From: Oscillospiraceae bacterium
Lineage (GTDB): Bacteria > Bacillota > Clostridia > Oscillospirales > Oscillospiraceae
Reading direction: 5' to 3'
Length of the DNA stretch: 64,000 nucleotides
Assembly: GCA_017436955.1 (NCBI GenBank)
Contig: JAFSCD010000003.1
Coordinates: 62,001 to 126,000, forward strand
Shown here: piece after piece, positions 18,050 to 26,813 of the stretch
Numbering within the stretch: position 1 is the stretch's first letter
How the letters are laid out: each line of letters opens with the position of its first letter
Translations under genes and position numbers: made by a program
Notes under the pieces: generated by a model
Database searches by the model: none
What the model saw: only the letters and a program-made list of their open reading frames with translations
What the model was told of the DNA's origin: nothing

Positions 18050-18955
18050 ATGGGATTTTTTGATAAGATCAAAACCGGTCTTACCAAGACCAGAAACGCG
18101 ATGACCGCTGTACTCAGCAGCGTTTTCACCGGCTTCAGCGAGATCGACGACGATTTCTACGATGAGCTGGAGGAAAGCCTGATCCTGGCGGATCTGGGCG
18201 TGGAGACCTCGCTGAAGATCGTCAAGGAGCTGCGCGCCCGTGTGCGCAGCAACGGTCTTACGAAGGTGGAAGATGCGCAGGTTCACCTGAAGCAGATCAT
18301 GGTGGAAATGCTGAACGTCGGCAGCACCGAGCTGCCGCTGTCCACTGATCCTTCCGTGATCCTGGTGATCGGCGTCAATGGCGTTGGCAAGACCACTACC
18401 ATTGGTAAGATCGCCAAGCAGCTTATCGAGCAGGGCAAGAAGGTCACGCTGATCGCCGGCGATACCTTCCGCGCGGCTGCGGCGGATCAGCTGGAGATCT
18501 GGGCGCAGCGCTGCGGCGCGGATATCGTGCGTCAGCACGAGGGCGCTGACCCGGCATCCGTGGTATTTGACGGTATTCAGGCTGCCAAGGCGAGAAAGAG
18601 CAACGTGATCATCATTGACACCGCAGGACGGCTGCATAACAAGGTCAACCTGATGAACGAGCTGAATAAGATCACCCGGATCATTTCACGGGAATTGCCG
18701 GAGGCGGATAAGGAAGTGCTGCTGGTGCTGGACGGCACCACCGGTCAGAACGGTCTGATCCAGGCAAAGCAGTTCAAGGAGATCGCCGGCGTTACGGCAC
18801 TTGCCATTACCAAGCTGGACGGCACTGCAAAGGGCGGCATCGTTGTGGCGGTTGCCGATACACTGCAGATCCCGGTGAAGTTCATCGGCGTCGGCGAGCA
18901 GGCAGATGACCTGATGCCCTTTGTCGCGCAGGAATTTGTGGATGCTTTGATGTGA
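18050..18955 (+). CDS. ftsY: Signal recognition particle receptor
   Basis: A 301-residue SRP-type GTPase that docks SRP-ribosome complexes at the membrane. It has a short NG-type N-terminus (MGFFDKIKTGLTKTRNAM) with no long acidic A-domain, as is usual in Bacillota. GTPase motifs: GVNGVGKTTTIGKIA (G1), GDTFRAAAADQL (G2), DTAGRLHNK (G3), TKLDGTAKGG (G4) and FIGVGEQADDL near the C-terminus. AAAGGAG precedes the ATG. It is second in the smc operon, 9 bases before rdgB. Confidence 0.96.
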   Translation: MGFFDKIKTGLTKTRNAMTAVLSSVFTGFSEIDDDFYDELEESLILADLGVETSLKIVKELRARVRSNGLTKVEDAQVHLKQIMVEMLNVGSTELPLSTDPSVILVIGVNGVGKTTTIGKIAKQLIEQGKKVTLIAGDTFRAAAADQLEIWAQRCGADIVRQHEGADPASVVFDGIQAAKARKSNVIIIDTAGRLHNKVNLMNELNKITRIISRELPEADKEVLLVLDGTTGQNGLIQAKQFKEIAGVTALAITKLDGTAKGGIVVAVADTLQIPVKFIGVGEQADDLMPFVAQEFVDALM

Positions 18956-18964
18956 GGAAAGCGA

Positions 18965-19570
18965 ATGAAAGTTGTTTTAGCAAGCAAAAACAAGCATAAA
19001 TTGGTTGAGATCAGCAAAATCACGGAGAAATTCGGCTTTGAGCTGGTGTTGCAGTCGGAGCTTGGCATTGATATTGACGTAGAGGAGACCGGCACCACCT
19101 TTGAGGAAAACTCCTTCCTGAAGGCGGATGCGGTGATGAAAGCCACAGGGCTTCCGGCATTGGCGGATGATTCCGGCATTGCGGTGGATGCTTTGAACGG
19201 TGAGCCGGGCATTTACTCTGCCCGCTACGGTTTTGACGATTCTCTGGACGATTGGGGCAGGCTGCTTCTGCTGCTGAAGAACACGGAGCATGTTCCCGAC
19301 GGTCAGCGGCAGGCAAAGTTTGTGTGCGTGATCACTATGGTAACGCCCGAGGGTCAGGTGATCCAGGCCCGGGGCGAGATCCACGGCGAGCTGCTGCGCG
19401 CGCCCAGAGGCGAAAACGGCTTTGGCTACGACCCGATCTTCTATTATCCGCCTATGGGTATGTCCACCGCTGAAATGAGCGCCGAGGACAAGAATCAGGT
19501 CTCCCACAGAGCCAATGCGCTGAATGTATTTTATGAGAAATTGAAGGAGGCAGGTTATGCTGACAAGTAA
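18965..19570 (+). CDS. rdgB: XTP/dITP diphosphatase (Ham1/RdgB)
   Basis: A 201-residue house-cleaning enzyme hydrolysing non-canonical purine triphosphates (XTP, ITP, dITP) to monophosphates. Signatures are VLASKNKHKLVEI at the N-terminus, TFEENSFLKA, ADDSGIAVDALNG and GENGFGYDPIF. Length is typical. It overlaps the next gene by 14 bases, so translation is coupled. Confidence 0.94.
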   Translation: MKVVLASKNKHKLVEISKITEKFGFELVLQSELGIDIDVEETGTTFEENSFLKADAVMKATGLPALADDSGIAVDALNGEPGIYSARYGFDDSLDDWGRLLLLLKNTEHVPDGQRQAKFVCVITMVTPEGQVIQARGEIHGELLRAPRGENGFGYDPIFYYPPMGMSTAEMSAEDKNQVSHRANALNVFYEKLKEAGYADK

Positions 19571-20027
19571 AGAAAGAGCAAATCTGCGAGCCCAGGCCAA
19601 TACGCTGGATACCACCCTGATGGTGGGTAAGGGCGGCGTTTCCGAATCCGTGATCGCGGAGGCGGAGAATCTGCTGACAGCCCGGGAATTGGTAAAGGGT
19701 AAAGTTCTGGAAGGTGCGCTGATGAGCGCCCGTGAGGTCTGTGACGCCCTGTGCGAGGCCACCGGTGCGGAGGGTATTTCCGTTATTGGTACCAAGTTCA
19801 TCATTTGGCGTTACAGCGAAAAGTGCCAGGCGGAGCGCAACCAGAGCGGTCGCGCCAAGCGCAAGGCAACACCCAAGTCCAAGGCAGACCCGGTAGGCAG
19901 AGGTATGCGTGCCCGTCGTGCTGCCCAGAAGCGCGTGCGTGAGCAGCGCAATCAGTATTTCAGAGAAAAGGCGATCGAAAGATCCATCGAGCGCAGCAGA
20001 GAAAAGCAACTCCACGGCGAAGAATAA
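19557..20027 (+). CDS. yhbY: YhbY/CRM-domain RNA-binding protein with basic tail
   Basis: A 156-residue protein. Residues 1-95 form a CRM (YhbY) domain: LTSKERANLRAQANTL, the GKGG loop (near residue 25) and the C-terminal strand VIGTKFIIWRYS. Bacterial YhbY associates with pre-50S ribosome particles. Residues about 97-156 are an extra Arg/Lys-rich tail (RAKRKATPKSKAD, RRAAQKRVREQRNQ) absent from the usual 97-residue proteins and probably RNA-binding. It overlaps rdgB by 14 bases and is followed by nadD/yqeK, an order common in Bacillota. Confidence 0.88.
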   Translation: MLTSKERANLRAQANTLDTTLMVGKGGVSESVIAEAENLLTARELVKGKVLEGALMSAREVCDALCEATGAEGISVIGTKFIIWRYSEKCQAERNQSGRAKRKATPKSKADPVGRGMRARRAAQKRVREQRNQYFREKAIERSIERSREKQLHGEE

Positions 20028-20048
20028 ACCAGGAAAAGGGGATAGCCT

Positions 20049-21230
20049 ATGGAACGGATCGGTATTTACGGCGGTACCTTCAATCCGCCTCATATTGGTC
20101 ATATTCACGCGGCCCGGCAGGCATTTTCGCTTCTGAAGCTGGATAAGCTGCTGCTGATCCCGGATCGGATCGCACCCCATAAGGTGCTTCCGGAGGGCTC
20201 GGCATCGGCACAGCAGAGGATTCAAATGCTGACCATCGGGGCAGCGCGGCTTCCCTATGCCCAAATCGAGGATATTGAGCTTCGAAGAGAGGGGACAAGC
20301 TACACCTACCTGACGGTGCTGGAGCTGAAGGAAAAGTATCCCAATGACGAGCTGTTCCTCATAATGGGAACGGATATGTTCCTGTCCTTCCATACCTGGC
20401 GCAACCCGGAGATCATCTGGGAAAATGCAACTCTGGCTGTGCTTTGCCGCGGTGAAAAAGACGAAAAAGCCGGGATCTTGCAACAAAAAGAACATTTGGA
20501 AGCGATGGGCGCCAGGGTGGAGACCATGGAAAATGAGGTTACCGCCATCTCTTCTACCGATCTTCGCAGAATGCTTGCCTTCGGCTGCGCCGACAGCTAT
20601 TTGCCGGAAGGCGTTGGGCAGTATATCCGGCAGCACGGGCTATACGCCACAAACGCCGATTACAAAATGCTGCCGATGGAGCAGCTTGAGCAGGTGGTCA
20701 TTCGCCTGATCGATCCCAAACGGGTGGATCACGTGCTGGGCTGCCGGGATACGGCAGTAAGCCTGGCGAAGCATTGGGGCGCCGATGAGACCGACGCTGC
20801 AAGGGCCGGCATCCTGCACGATATTACCAAGGCGCTTCGCGGCAGACTTCAGTTGACACTGTGCGATGCGTATGGTATTATACTGGATGATTTTTCCGCG
20901 AAGTACCCGAAAACACTGCACGCACTGACGGGCAGCCTGGTGGCGGAGCGGATATTCGGTGAAAATGAAGCAGTGGTCAGCGCCATCCGGCATCATACCA
21001 CCGGCAAGGCAGATATGACGCTGCTGGAAAAGATCATTTATGTGGCAGACTATATGGAGCCCTGCCGTGATTTCCCCGGGGTGGAGAAATTGCGCGAGCT
21101 TGCGTATACGGATATTGACGCCGCATTGAAACTGGGTCTGGAAATGACCCTTGAATTGCTGAAGAAGCAGGGCAGTGAGGTTTCGCCGGCATCCCAGGCG
21201 GCGCTGAACTGGCTCAATGGAAAGGATTGA
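20049..21230 (+). CDS. nadD: Fusion: nicotinate-nucleotide adenylyltransferase + YqeK HD phosphohydrolase
   Basis: A 393-residue two-domain protein. Residues 1-200 are NadD, which makes deamido-NAD from nicotinate mononucleotide and ATP: GIYGGTFNPPHIGHIHAA holds the HxGH nucleotidyl-transfer motif and ISSTDLRRML the second signature. Residues about 205-393 are YqeK, an HD-domain hydrolase (in other bacteria a diadenosine tetraphosphatase): LGCRDTAVSLA, ILHDITKAL (HD pair), HALTGSLVA, IRHHTTGK and IIYVADYMEP. These are usually two adjacent genes (nadD-yqeK); here they form one open frame with no internal stop. It is followed by rsfS, the usual neighbour. Confidence 0.93.
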   Translation: MERIGIYGGTFNPPHIGHIHAARQAFSLLKLDKLLLIPDRIAPHKVLPEGSASAQQRIQMLTIGAARLPYAQIEDIELRREGTSYTYLTVLELKEKYPNDELFLIMGTDMFLSFHTWRNPEIIWENATLAVLCRGEKDEKAGILQQKEHLEAMGARVETMENEVTAISSTDLRRMLAFGCADSYLPEGVGQYIRQHGLYATNADYKMLPMEQLEQVVIRLIDPKRVDHVLGCRDTAVSLAKHWGADETDAARAGILHDITKALRGRLQLTLCDAYGIILDDFSAKYPKTLHALTGSLVAERIFGENEAVVSAIRHHTTGKADMTLLEKIIYVADYMEPCRDFPGVEKLRELAYTDIDAALKLGLEMTLELLKKQGSEVSPASQAALNWLNGKD

Positions 21231-21235
21231 AGCAA

Positions 21236-21598
21236 ATGTTAACTGCAAAAGAAGTCGCTTATGAGGTAACAAAAGCGCTGGACGAAAAGAAGGGTATGGA
21301 CATCCGGCTGCTGAAGATCAACGAGGTCTCCAGCCTGGCGGATTATTTCCTGATCTGCACCGGCACCTCCAATACCCACGTAAAGACGCTGTGCGATTAC
21401 GCGGAGTACACCCTGCAGCAGCTGGGCGAGACCATGCTGGGTCGTGAGGGTCACCGCGGCAACTCCTGGGAGCTGCTGGACTTTGGCTCTATCGTTGTCC
21501 ACGTCTTTACGGATGAAGCAAGAAAGTTCTACGATCTGGAGCGTGTCTGGGCAGATGCCGTTCAGGTCGATTTGAAAGATATTATTATCGAAGAGTGA
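21236..21598 (+). CDS. rsfS: Ribosomal silencing factor RsfS
   Basis: A 120-residue protein that binds L14 on the 50S subunit and blocks subunit joining under starvation. Family signatures are DIRLLKINEVSSLADYFLICTG (first 19 residues conserved), EGHRGNSWELLDFGSIVVHVF and FYDLERVWADA. The start is ATG 21236, 9 bases after AAAGGA. It lies 5 bases after nadD/yqeK and ends 11 bases before leuS. Confidence 0.95.
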   Translation: MLTAKEVAYEVTKALDEKKGMDIRLLKINEVSSLADYFLICTGTSNTHVKTLCDYAEYTLQQLGETMLGREGHRGNSWELLDFGSIVVHVFTDEARKFYDLERVWADAVQVDLKDIIIEE

Positions 21599-21609
21599 GG
21601 ATCGGTAAG

Positions 21610-24036
21610 ATGGCAAATTACGATTTTGCTGCCATAGAAAAGAAATGGCAGGCATTCTGGGAGAAGAACAATACCTTCGCCACGGATGTGTGGGATTTTT
21701 CCAAGCCCAAGTATTATGTGCTGGATATGTTCCCGTATCCTTCCGGCGTCGGTCTGCACGCAGGTCACCCCGAAGGCTATACGGCTACGGACATTATGTC
21801 GCGTATGAAGCGTATGCAGGGCTTCAATGTTCTGCATCCTATGGGCTATGACTCCTTCGGTCTGCCGGCTGAGCAGTATGCGGTGGACACCGGCAATCAT
21901 CCCAATGGCTTCACCCAGAAGAATATCGGCACCTTCTCCGCACAGCTGAAGGAGCTGGGCTTTGACTATGACTGGTCCAAGGTGATCGCAACCTCTGATC
22001 CCGATTTTTATAAGTGGACCCAGTGGATCTTCAAGAAGCTGTGGGAAAAGGGCTACGCCAAGCGCATTGAGATGCCGGTAAACTGGTGTGAAGCGTTGGG
22101 TACCGTGCTTGCCAATGACGAGGTTATCGACGGCAAGTCCGAGCGCGGCGGTTATCCCGTTGTGAAGAAGATGATGATGCAGTGGGTCATCGACCAGCCT
22201 GCCTTTGCCGAAGCCCTGCTGGAGGGTCTGGAGGAGATCGATTGGCCGGAATCCACCAAGGAGATCCAGCGCAACTGGATCGGCAAGTCCACCGGCGTTG
22301 AGGTCGACTTTAAGCTGGTCGGCGGCGGTCAGTTCTCCATTTATACCACCTGTATCGAGACCATTTACGGCATCACCTTTATGGTGCTGGCGCCTGACGG
22401 CAAGATCGTGCAGAGCCTGCTGGACCGTGTGGAGAATCGGGAAGAGGTGGAGGCCTACATCAAGGCGGCAGCCGCCAAGAGCGAGATCGACCGCACCGAT
22501 GCCACCAAGACCAAGACCGGCTGTCCCTTGAAGGGCGTTTACGCCATCAACCCGGTCAACGGCAGGGAAGTGCCGGTATTTATCGGCGATTTCGTGCTGG
22601 GCAACTACGGCACCGGCGCTGTTATGGCGGTTCCCAGCCACGATCAGCGTGACTTTGAGTATGCTGTTGCCCACAATATTCCCATGATCCAGGTTATCGA
22701 GGGCCGTGATGTTTCCGAGTGCGCCTTTGAGAAGCAGGATTACCTGGGCAAGGGCTGCAAGCTGGTTAACTCCGAGGAATTCACCGGTCTGACCGTGGAA
22801 GAAGCCAAGGAAGCCATCACTGCCAAGCTGGAGAAGCTGGGCGTTGCCCGCAGAAAGAACAACTACCACTTCCGTGAGTGGATCTTTGCCCGTCAGCGCT
22901 ACTGGGGCGAGCCCGTTCCCTGCGTGTACACCGACGATGGCGAGACCGTATTCCTGCCGGATGAAGAGCTGCCGGTGGTACTGCCCGTCCTGGAGGACTA
23001 CAAGGGCCGCGGCGGTCAGGCACCTTTGGAGAATGCGCAGCAGTGGAAGTACTACGATAAGGACGGTCTGAAGGGTAAGCGGGAGACCTCTACGATGCCC
23101 GGAAGCGCCGGTTCCTCCTGGTACTATATGCGCTATATTGACCCCAGAAATGACAAGGCGCTGTGCGATCCGGAGCTTTTGAAGCACTGGCTGCCGGTTG
23201 ACTTGTACGTGGGCGGTCCGGAGCACGCTGTGGGTCACCTGATCTATTCCCGTATCTGGAATCGCTTCCTTTACGATGAGGGCATTTCTCCCGTTAAGGA
23301 GCCCTTCAAGAAGCTTGTACACCAGGGTATGATCCTGGGCGAGAACGGCATCAAGATGGGCAAGCGCTTCCCGGAATTCGTTGTCAATCCCAGTGATGTC
23401 GTCCGGGAATACGGCGCGGATACGCTGCGTCTTTACGAGATGTTTATGGGTCCGCTGGAGGTCTCCAAGCCCTGGAGCACCGCTGCGGTTGCCGGCGCCA
23501 AGAAATTCATCAACCGTGTGTGGAACTTCTTTACCGAAAGTGCCAATCTCACCGATACCGATGACGGCAAGCTGACCAAGGTCTACCACCAGACCGTCAA
23601 GAAGGTCACCTCCGACTTTGAGGTACTGGGCTTTAATACCGCCATCGCCCAGATGATGGTATTCGTCAACGAGGTCTACAAGGCCGGCACCTGCCCCAGA
23701 GAGTATGCCGAGGGCTTCATCAAGATGATCAGCTGTATCACGCCGCACGTGGGCGAGGAGATCTGGCAGCTGATGGGTCACGACAGCACCATTGCGTACG
23801 AGTCCTGGCCCACCTATGACGAGGCGAAGTGCAAGGATACCGAGATCAACATCGCAGTTCAGGTCAACGGCAAAATGCGCGGTACTGTGCTGATGGACGC
23901 GGATCTGGATAACGATACGGTCGTTGCCAATGTACTGGCGGATGAGAAGATCGCACGCTTCCTGGAGAAGCAGGAGGGGTCCATCGTCAAGACCATCGTG
24001 GTTAAGAACAAGCTGGTCAATCTGATCGTAAAGTAA
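21610..24036 (+). CDS. leuS: Leucyl-tRNA synthetase
   Basis: An 808-residue class I synthetase. The start is ATG 21610 (MANYDFAAIEKKWQAFW), 8 bases after GAGGA. The HIGH-type motif appears as GLHAGHPEGYTATD (near residue 50). The CP1 editing domain spans roughly 220-420 (FTTCIETIYGITF-like region and the conserved TGAVMAVPSHDQRD loop). The usual KMSKS loop reads KMGKR (near residue 582, GENGIKMGKRFPEFVV), followed by the expected NPSDVVREYGADTLRLYEMF. A C-terminal tRNA-binding domain ends in NKLVNLIVK. It is the last gene of the smc operon. Confidence 0.96.
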   Translation: MANYDFAAIEKKWQAFWEKNNTFATDVWDFSKPKYYVLDMFPYPSGVGLHAGHPEGYTATDIMSRMKRMQGFNVLHPMGYDSFGLPAEQYAVDTGNHPNGFTQKNIGTFSAQLKELGFDYDWSKVIATSDPDFYKWTQWIFKKLWEKGYAKRIEMPVNWCEALGTVLANDEVIDGKSERGGYPVVKKMMMQWVIDQPAFAEALLEGLEEIDWPESTKEIQRNWIGKSTGVEVDFKLVGGGQFSIYTTCIETIYGITFMVLAPDGKIVQSLLDRVENREEVEAYIKAAAAKSEIDRTDATKTKTGCPLKGVYAINPVNGREVPVFIGDFVLGNYGTGAVMAVPSHDQRDFEYAVAHNIPMIQVIEGRDVSECAFEKQDYLGKGCKLVNSEEFTGLTVEEAKEAITAKLEKLGVARRKNNYHFREWIFARQRYWGEPVPCVYTDDGETVFLPDEELPVVLPVLEDYKGRGGQAPLENAQQWKYYDKDGLKGKRETSTMPGSAGSSWYYMRYIDPRNDKALCDPELLKHWLPVDLYVGGPEHAVGHLIYSRIWNRFLYDEGISPVKEPFKKLVHQGMILGENGIKMGKRFPEFVVNPSDVVREYGADTLRLYEMFMGPLEVSKPWSTAAVAGAKKFINRVWNFFTESANLTDTDDGKLTKVYHQTVKKVTSDFEVLGFNTAIAQMMVFVNEVYKAGTCPREYAEGFIKMISCITPHVGEEIWQLMGHDSTIAYESWPTYDEAKCKDTEINIAVQVNGKMRGTVLMDADLDNDTVVANVLADEKIARFLEKQEGSIVKTIVVKNKLVNLIVK

Positions 24037-24059
24037 GCGCCAAAATATCAAAAAATATC

Positions 24060-24088
24060 TTGACAATCTTTGGCGAATGCTATATAAT
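24060..24088 (+). promoter_or_regulatory. SigA promoter for rpsU
   Basis: TTGACA (24060-24065), 17 bases, TATAAT (24083-24088). Confidence 0.88.
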
Positions 24089-24112
24089 TGTCAAAGCCGT
24101 GAGGCCCTGAAA

Positions 24113-24135
24113 GCATCCTGGAATGAGCCGGATGC
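24113..24135 (+). promoter_or_regulatory. Leader hairpin before rpsU
   Basis: GCATCC / GGATGC 6-bp stem with an 11-base loop in the leader, ending just before the GGAGGGAGGG ribosome site. It could modulate S21 translation; it is too short to assign to a known leader family. Confidence 0.4.
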
Positions 24136-24155
24136 CATCGGAGGGAGGGAAAACA

Positions 24156-24338
24156 ATGTCTGAAATTCGCGTTAAGGAAAACGAATCTCTGGAGAGCGCT
24201 CTGCGCCGTTTTAAGCGTAGCTGTGCCAAGGAGGGCGTTATTGCCGAGGTTAAGAAGCGCGAGCATTACGTAAGCCCCAGCCTGAAGCGTAAGCAGAAGT
24301 CTGAAGCTGCCCGTAAGAACAAGAGAAAGTTCTACTAA
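24156..24338 (+). CDS. rpsU: Small ribosomal subunit protein bS21
   Basis: A 60-residue basic protein that opens [19 protein letters not shown], with [33 protein letters not shown] and a Lys/Arg-rich end (KNKRKFY): the standard S21 pattern. S21 helps position the mRNA ribosome site on the 30S platform. The start ATG follows a very strong GGAGGGAGGG. It is monocistronic, with its own promoter and a strong bidirectional terminator. Confidence 0.97.
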   Translation: MSEIRVKENESLESALRRFKRSCAKEGVIAEVKKREHYVSPSLKRKQKSEAARKNKRKFY

Positions 24339-24360
24339 TATCCCTCTTTGTTTCAATGCT

Positions 24361-24398
24361 CAAAACCGCTCTGGATCTTCCAGAGCGGTTTTTATTTT
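24361..24398. terminator. Bidirectional terminator after rpsU
   Basis: ACCGCTCTGG / CCAGAGCGGT stem flanked by AAAA and TTTTTATTTT, between convergent genes. Confidence 0.9.
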
Positions 24399-25081
24399 AG
24401 TTCCTGATACAGCCCTACGGCAGATGTGATCCCCAGGTTTTCTGCCTCTTTGAGCAGCGCATCCAGGTCATCTTTCGTCCGCTGCAGGGAAAAGACGACA
24501 GCGTCGTCCTTCAGGGCGATGTGATAGTGACAGTGCAGCGCTTCATCCACAAACGGATATTCCGGGCGATCGGATATTGGCAGCACGGCGCTGCCGCTTT
24601 TTGTAACGGTAATTTGCGCACAGTTAAGTGCGGTATCCAGCCAAATCTCTCGATCCTTCCAGGGCGCGATATATTCCTCCAGCGGTGTTGTGATGGGAGG
24701 CGGTGGCAGAAATACCGGGCAATCCAGTTCCTTTGCGTAGCCCTCCGATACGCACACCGGGCAATCCAATTCCAGCAGCTGCTTAATGATCCGTATAGAC
24801 AGATCACAGACGGGGCGCTGAAAATCCAACAATATTCCGCTGCAATTCCGTATTTTCAGGGTGTTTTCAAGCTCTTTTGCAATTTCTGCCGGGTCTTGAT
24901 GACCGGGCGGTGTGCTGTCGTTGAGGATCAGCAGGGAATCCGGCGGCAGCTTTTGCGGCAGATTGGACAGGGAAGTACTGTATGGAGAGAAATGGCAGGC
25001 CATCCAGGCGATCTTATCCGGCAACGTCTGGGCTGAAGCAAATTCATCGGCGGTCATTGCCAAGTATCTTGTAATTGCCAT
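24392..25081 (-). CDS. Uncharacterised 229-residue protein
   Basis: I do not recognise a family. The start is ATG 25081, 7 bases after GGGGG, giving MAITRYLAMTADEFASAQ; an upstream TTG is less likely. It is soluble and predicted cytoplasmic, with no signal peptide or membrane helix. Alternating strand and helix segments such as DSLLILNDSTPPGHQDP, NCSGILLDFQRP, LLELDCPVCVSEGYA and LDCPVFLPPPP suggest a TIM-barrel-like alpha/beta fold, and it ends with a strand-rich part. It is divergent from yqeG and convergent with rpsU, so it is a single-gene unit. Confidence 0.6.
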   Translation of the reverse strand: MAITRYLAMTADEFASAQTLPDKIAWMACHFSPYSTSLSNLPQKLPPDSLLILNDSTPPGHQDPAEIAKELENTLKIRNCSGILLDFQRPVCDLSIRIIKQLLELDCPVCVSEGYAKELDCPVFLPPPPITTPLEEYIAPWKDREIWLDTALNCAQITVTKSGSAVLPISDRPEYPFVDEALHCHYHIALKDDAVVFSLQRTKDDLDALLKEAENLGITSAVGLYQELK

Positions 25082-25101
25082 AGACAAACCCCCAAAACCG
25101 T

Positions 25102-25109
25102 GGTATAAT
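25102..25109 (+). promoter_or_regulatory. Extended -10 promoter for yqeG-pepP
   Basis: TGGTATAAT (TG at 25101-25102, TATAAT 25104-25109) is an extended -10. No matching -35 is seen because the divergent gene starts there. Confidence 0.6.
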
Positions 25110-25142
25110 CTGCTTACAGTTTATGAAAGTGTGGTTTGCGTT

Positions 25143-25646
25143 ATGCCTTTTTCGCTGCTGCCCTGGCGCATGACCGATGCGCTTACGGATCTGGAGCCTG
25201 CTTGGTTGCAGGCGCAGGGGATTTCCCTGCTGATGCTGGATTTTGACAACACGATCGTTCCGTACACTACGAATATCCCTACCGGCGAAATGGAGGCCTG
25301 GCTGAAGCTGCTGCTGGCGTCCGATGTGCAGCTTTGCGTGGTTTCCAACAGCAAGCGTGAGCGGGTAAAGATCTTCTGCGAAAAGTATGGCATACCCTGC
25401 ATCACCCACGCGAAAAAGCCCTTTTCCAAGGGGATCAGCGAATGTTTGCGCAGGTTTTCTGTTTCTAAAGAAAACTGCGCACTGGCAGGCGATCAGATCT
25501 TTACGGATACCCTTGGCGCAAATTGCGCCGGTATTCGCGCTGTTTTGGTCAAAGCCATTGACAATCATAATATCTGGCTGAAGCTGCGCCATGTGGCTGA
25601 AATGCCTTTTATTTTACTTTCCGGGAACAGGAGAATTGAAAAATGA
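25143..25646 (+). CDS. yqeG: YqeG-family HAD phosphatase
   Basis: A 167-residue HAD superfamily (subclass IIIA) protein. Motif I is LLMLDFDNTIVPY (nucleophile Asp and second Asp), motif II VVSNSKRER, motif III KKPFSKGI, and motif IV ALAGDQIFTDTLGAN. These match YqeG; related eukaryotic and cyanobacterial enzymes dephosphorylate phosphatidylglycerol phosphate, so a phospholipid substrate is possible. It overlaps the following peptidase gene by 4 bases (ATGA). The ribosome site is weak. Confidence 0.9.
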   Translation: MPFSLLPWRMTDALTDLEPAWLQAQGISLLMLDFDNTIVPYTTNIPTGEMEAWLKLLLASDVQLCVVSNSKRERVKIFCEKYGIPCITHAKKPFSKGISECLRRFSVSKENCALAGDQIFTDTLGANCAGIRAVLVKAIDNHNIWLKLRHVAEMPFILLSGNRRIEK

Positions 25647-26707
25647 AGAACATTGAAAAATATTTGTCTTTACTGGGTCAGGATGTGGACGGTCTGCTGC
25701 TGACCAGCCGCTACAGCCGCTACTATGCGGCAGAGTTCGACATCGCCGAGGGCGTTGCCATCGTTACTGCCAAGGGCTGCCGTTATTTTACGGACAGCCG
25801 CTATATTGAGTCTGCTGAAAACGGCATCCAGGGCTTTGAGGTACTGGTCGTTGACAGCACCAACAGCTATAAAAAGCGCTTGAATGACGCCATCGCCGAG
25901 TTTGGTGTGAAGGTGCTGGGCTTTGAGGAAGAATATCTGACGGTCGCGGAGCTGCGCAATTTTGAAGCGATCCTGGACGCAAAGCTGGTGGCGAAGAATG
26001 CCGCTATCCACGATTTCCGTGCCGTAAAAGAGCCCTGGGAACTGGATATTATGCGCAAAGCCCAGAGCATTACGGACAAGGCCTTTGCAGAGGTCCTCAC
26101 ACGTGTGAAGGTGGGTATGACCGAAAAGGAGCTGCAGGCAGAGCTGATCTACTGCCTGCTGAAAAACGGCGCTGACGGCATGGCATTTGATCCTATCGTG
26201 GTTTCCGGTCCCAACACCAGTATGCCCCACGGCGTGGCAGGTGACCGTGTGATCCGGGAAGGGGATTTCATTACCCTGGACTTTGGTGCCCAGTATAAGG
26301 GCTACTGCTCCGATATGACCCGTACCTTCGCCGTTGGCTATGCTACGGAGGAAATGAAAAAGGTATACGATATCGTTCTGCAGGCGCAGCTTGCTGGTAT
26401 CGCTGTCTCCAAGGCCGGCGTCATCGGCAAGGATGTGGATGCCGCTGCCAGAAAGGTCATCGAGGATGCCGGCTACGGCGCTTATTTCGGTCACGGCTAC
26501 GGACACAGTGTCGGTATGGAGATCCACGAATCTCCCAGCCCCAGCCCCCGCGGCGAGCGCGCGATGGAGGAAAATATGATCGCTTCCGCCGAGCCCGGCA
26601 TCTATCTGCCCGGAAAATTCGGCGTCAGAATCGAGGATGTGGTGATTTTCAAGCCGGATGGCTGCGAAAATATCACCCACAGCCCCAAAAATCTGATAAT
26701 TGTGTAA
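25643..26707 (+). CDS. pepP: Xaa-Pro aminopeptidase, M24 family
   Basis: A 354-residue cytoplasmic metallopeptidase removing N-terminal residues before proline. The N-terminal creatinase-like domain spans about 1-125 (VDGLLLTSRYSRYYAAEF). The pita-bread catalytic domain carries the five metal ligands: LDFGAQYKGYCSDMTRTF (two Asp), GHGYGHSVGMEIHESP (His), ASAEPGIYLPG (Glu) and GVRIEDVVIF (Glu). AGGAG precedes the ATG, which overlaps the yqeG stop. It lies directly before efp, the usual Bacillota order, though efp has its own promoter. Confidence 0.94.
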   Translation: MKNIEKYLSLLGQDVDGLLLTSRYSRYYAAEFDIAEGVAIVTAKGCRYFTDSRYIESAENGIQGFEVLVVDSTNSYKKRLNDAIAEFGVKVLGFEEEYLTVAELRNFEAILDAKLVAKNAAIHDFRAVKEPWELDIMRKAQSITDKAFAEVLTRVKVGMTEKELQAELIYCLLKNGADGMAFDPIVVSGPNTSMPHGVAGDRVIREGDFITLDFGAQYKGYCSDMTRTFAVGYATEEMKKVYDIVLQAQLAGIAVSKAGVIGKDVDAAARKVIEDAGYGAYFGHGYGHSVGMEIHESPSPSPRGERAMEENMIASAEPGIYLPGKFGVRIEDVVIFKPDGCENITHSPKNLIIV

Positions 26708-26725
26708 AAATTTCGCAAAAACCTC

Positions 26726-26754
26726 TTGAAATGCGAAGCGTTATAGGGTAATAT
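26726..26754 (+). promoter_or_regulatory. SigA promoter for efp
   Basis: TTGAAA (26726-26731), 17 bases, TAATAT (26749-26754). Confidence 0.75.
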
Positions 26755-26813
26755 ATATTGCGTAAATTTATGTACAAATAAGCCCATAGGGCGTATCTAG
26801 GAGGATAAAAGAT

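Noticed and set aside
21562..24066. 834-codon frame antisense to leuS
   Set aside because: Shadow of the synthetase gene; composition reflects codon bias of the real strand, and no domain is recognisable.
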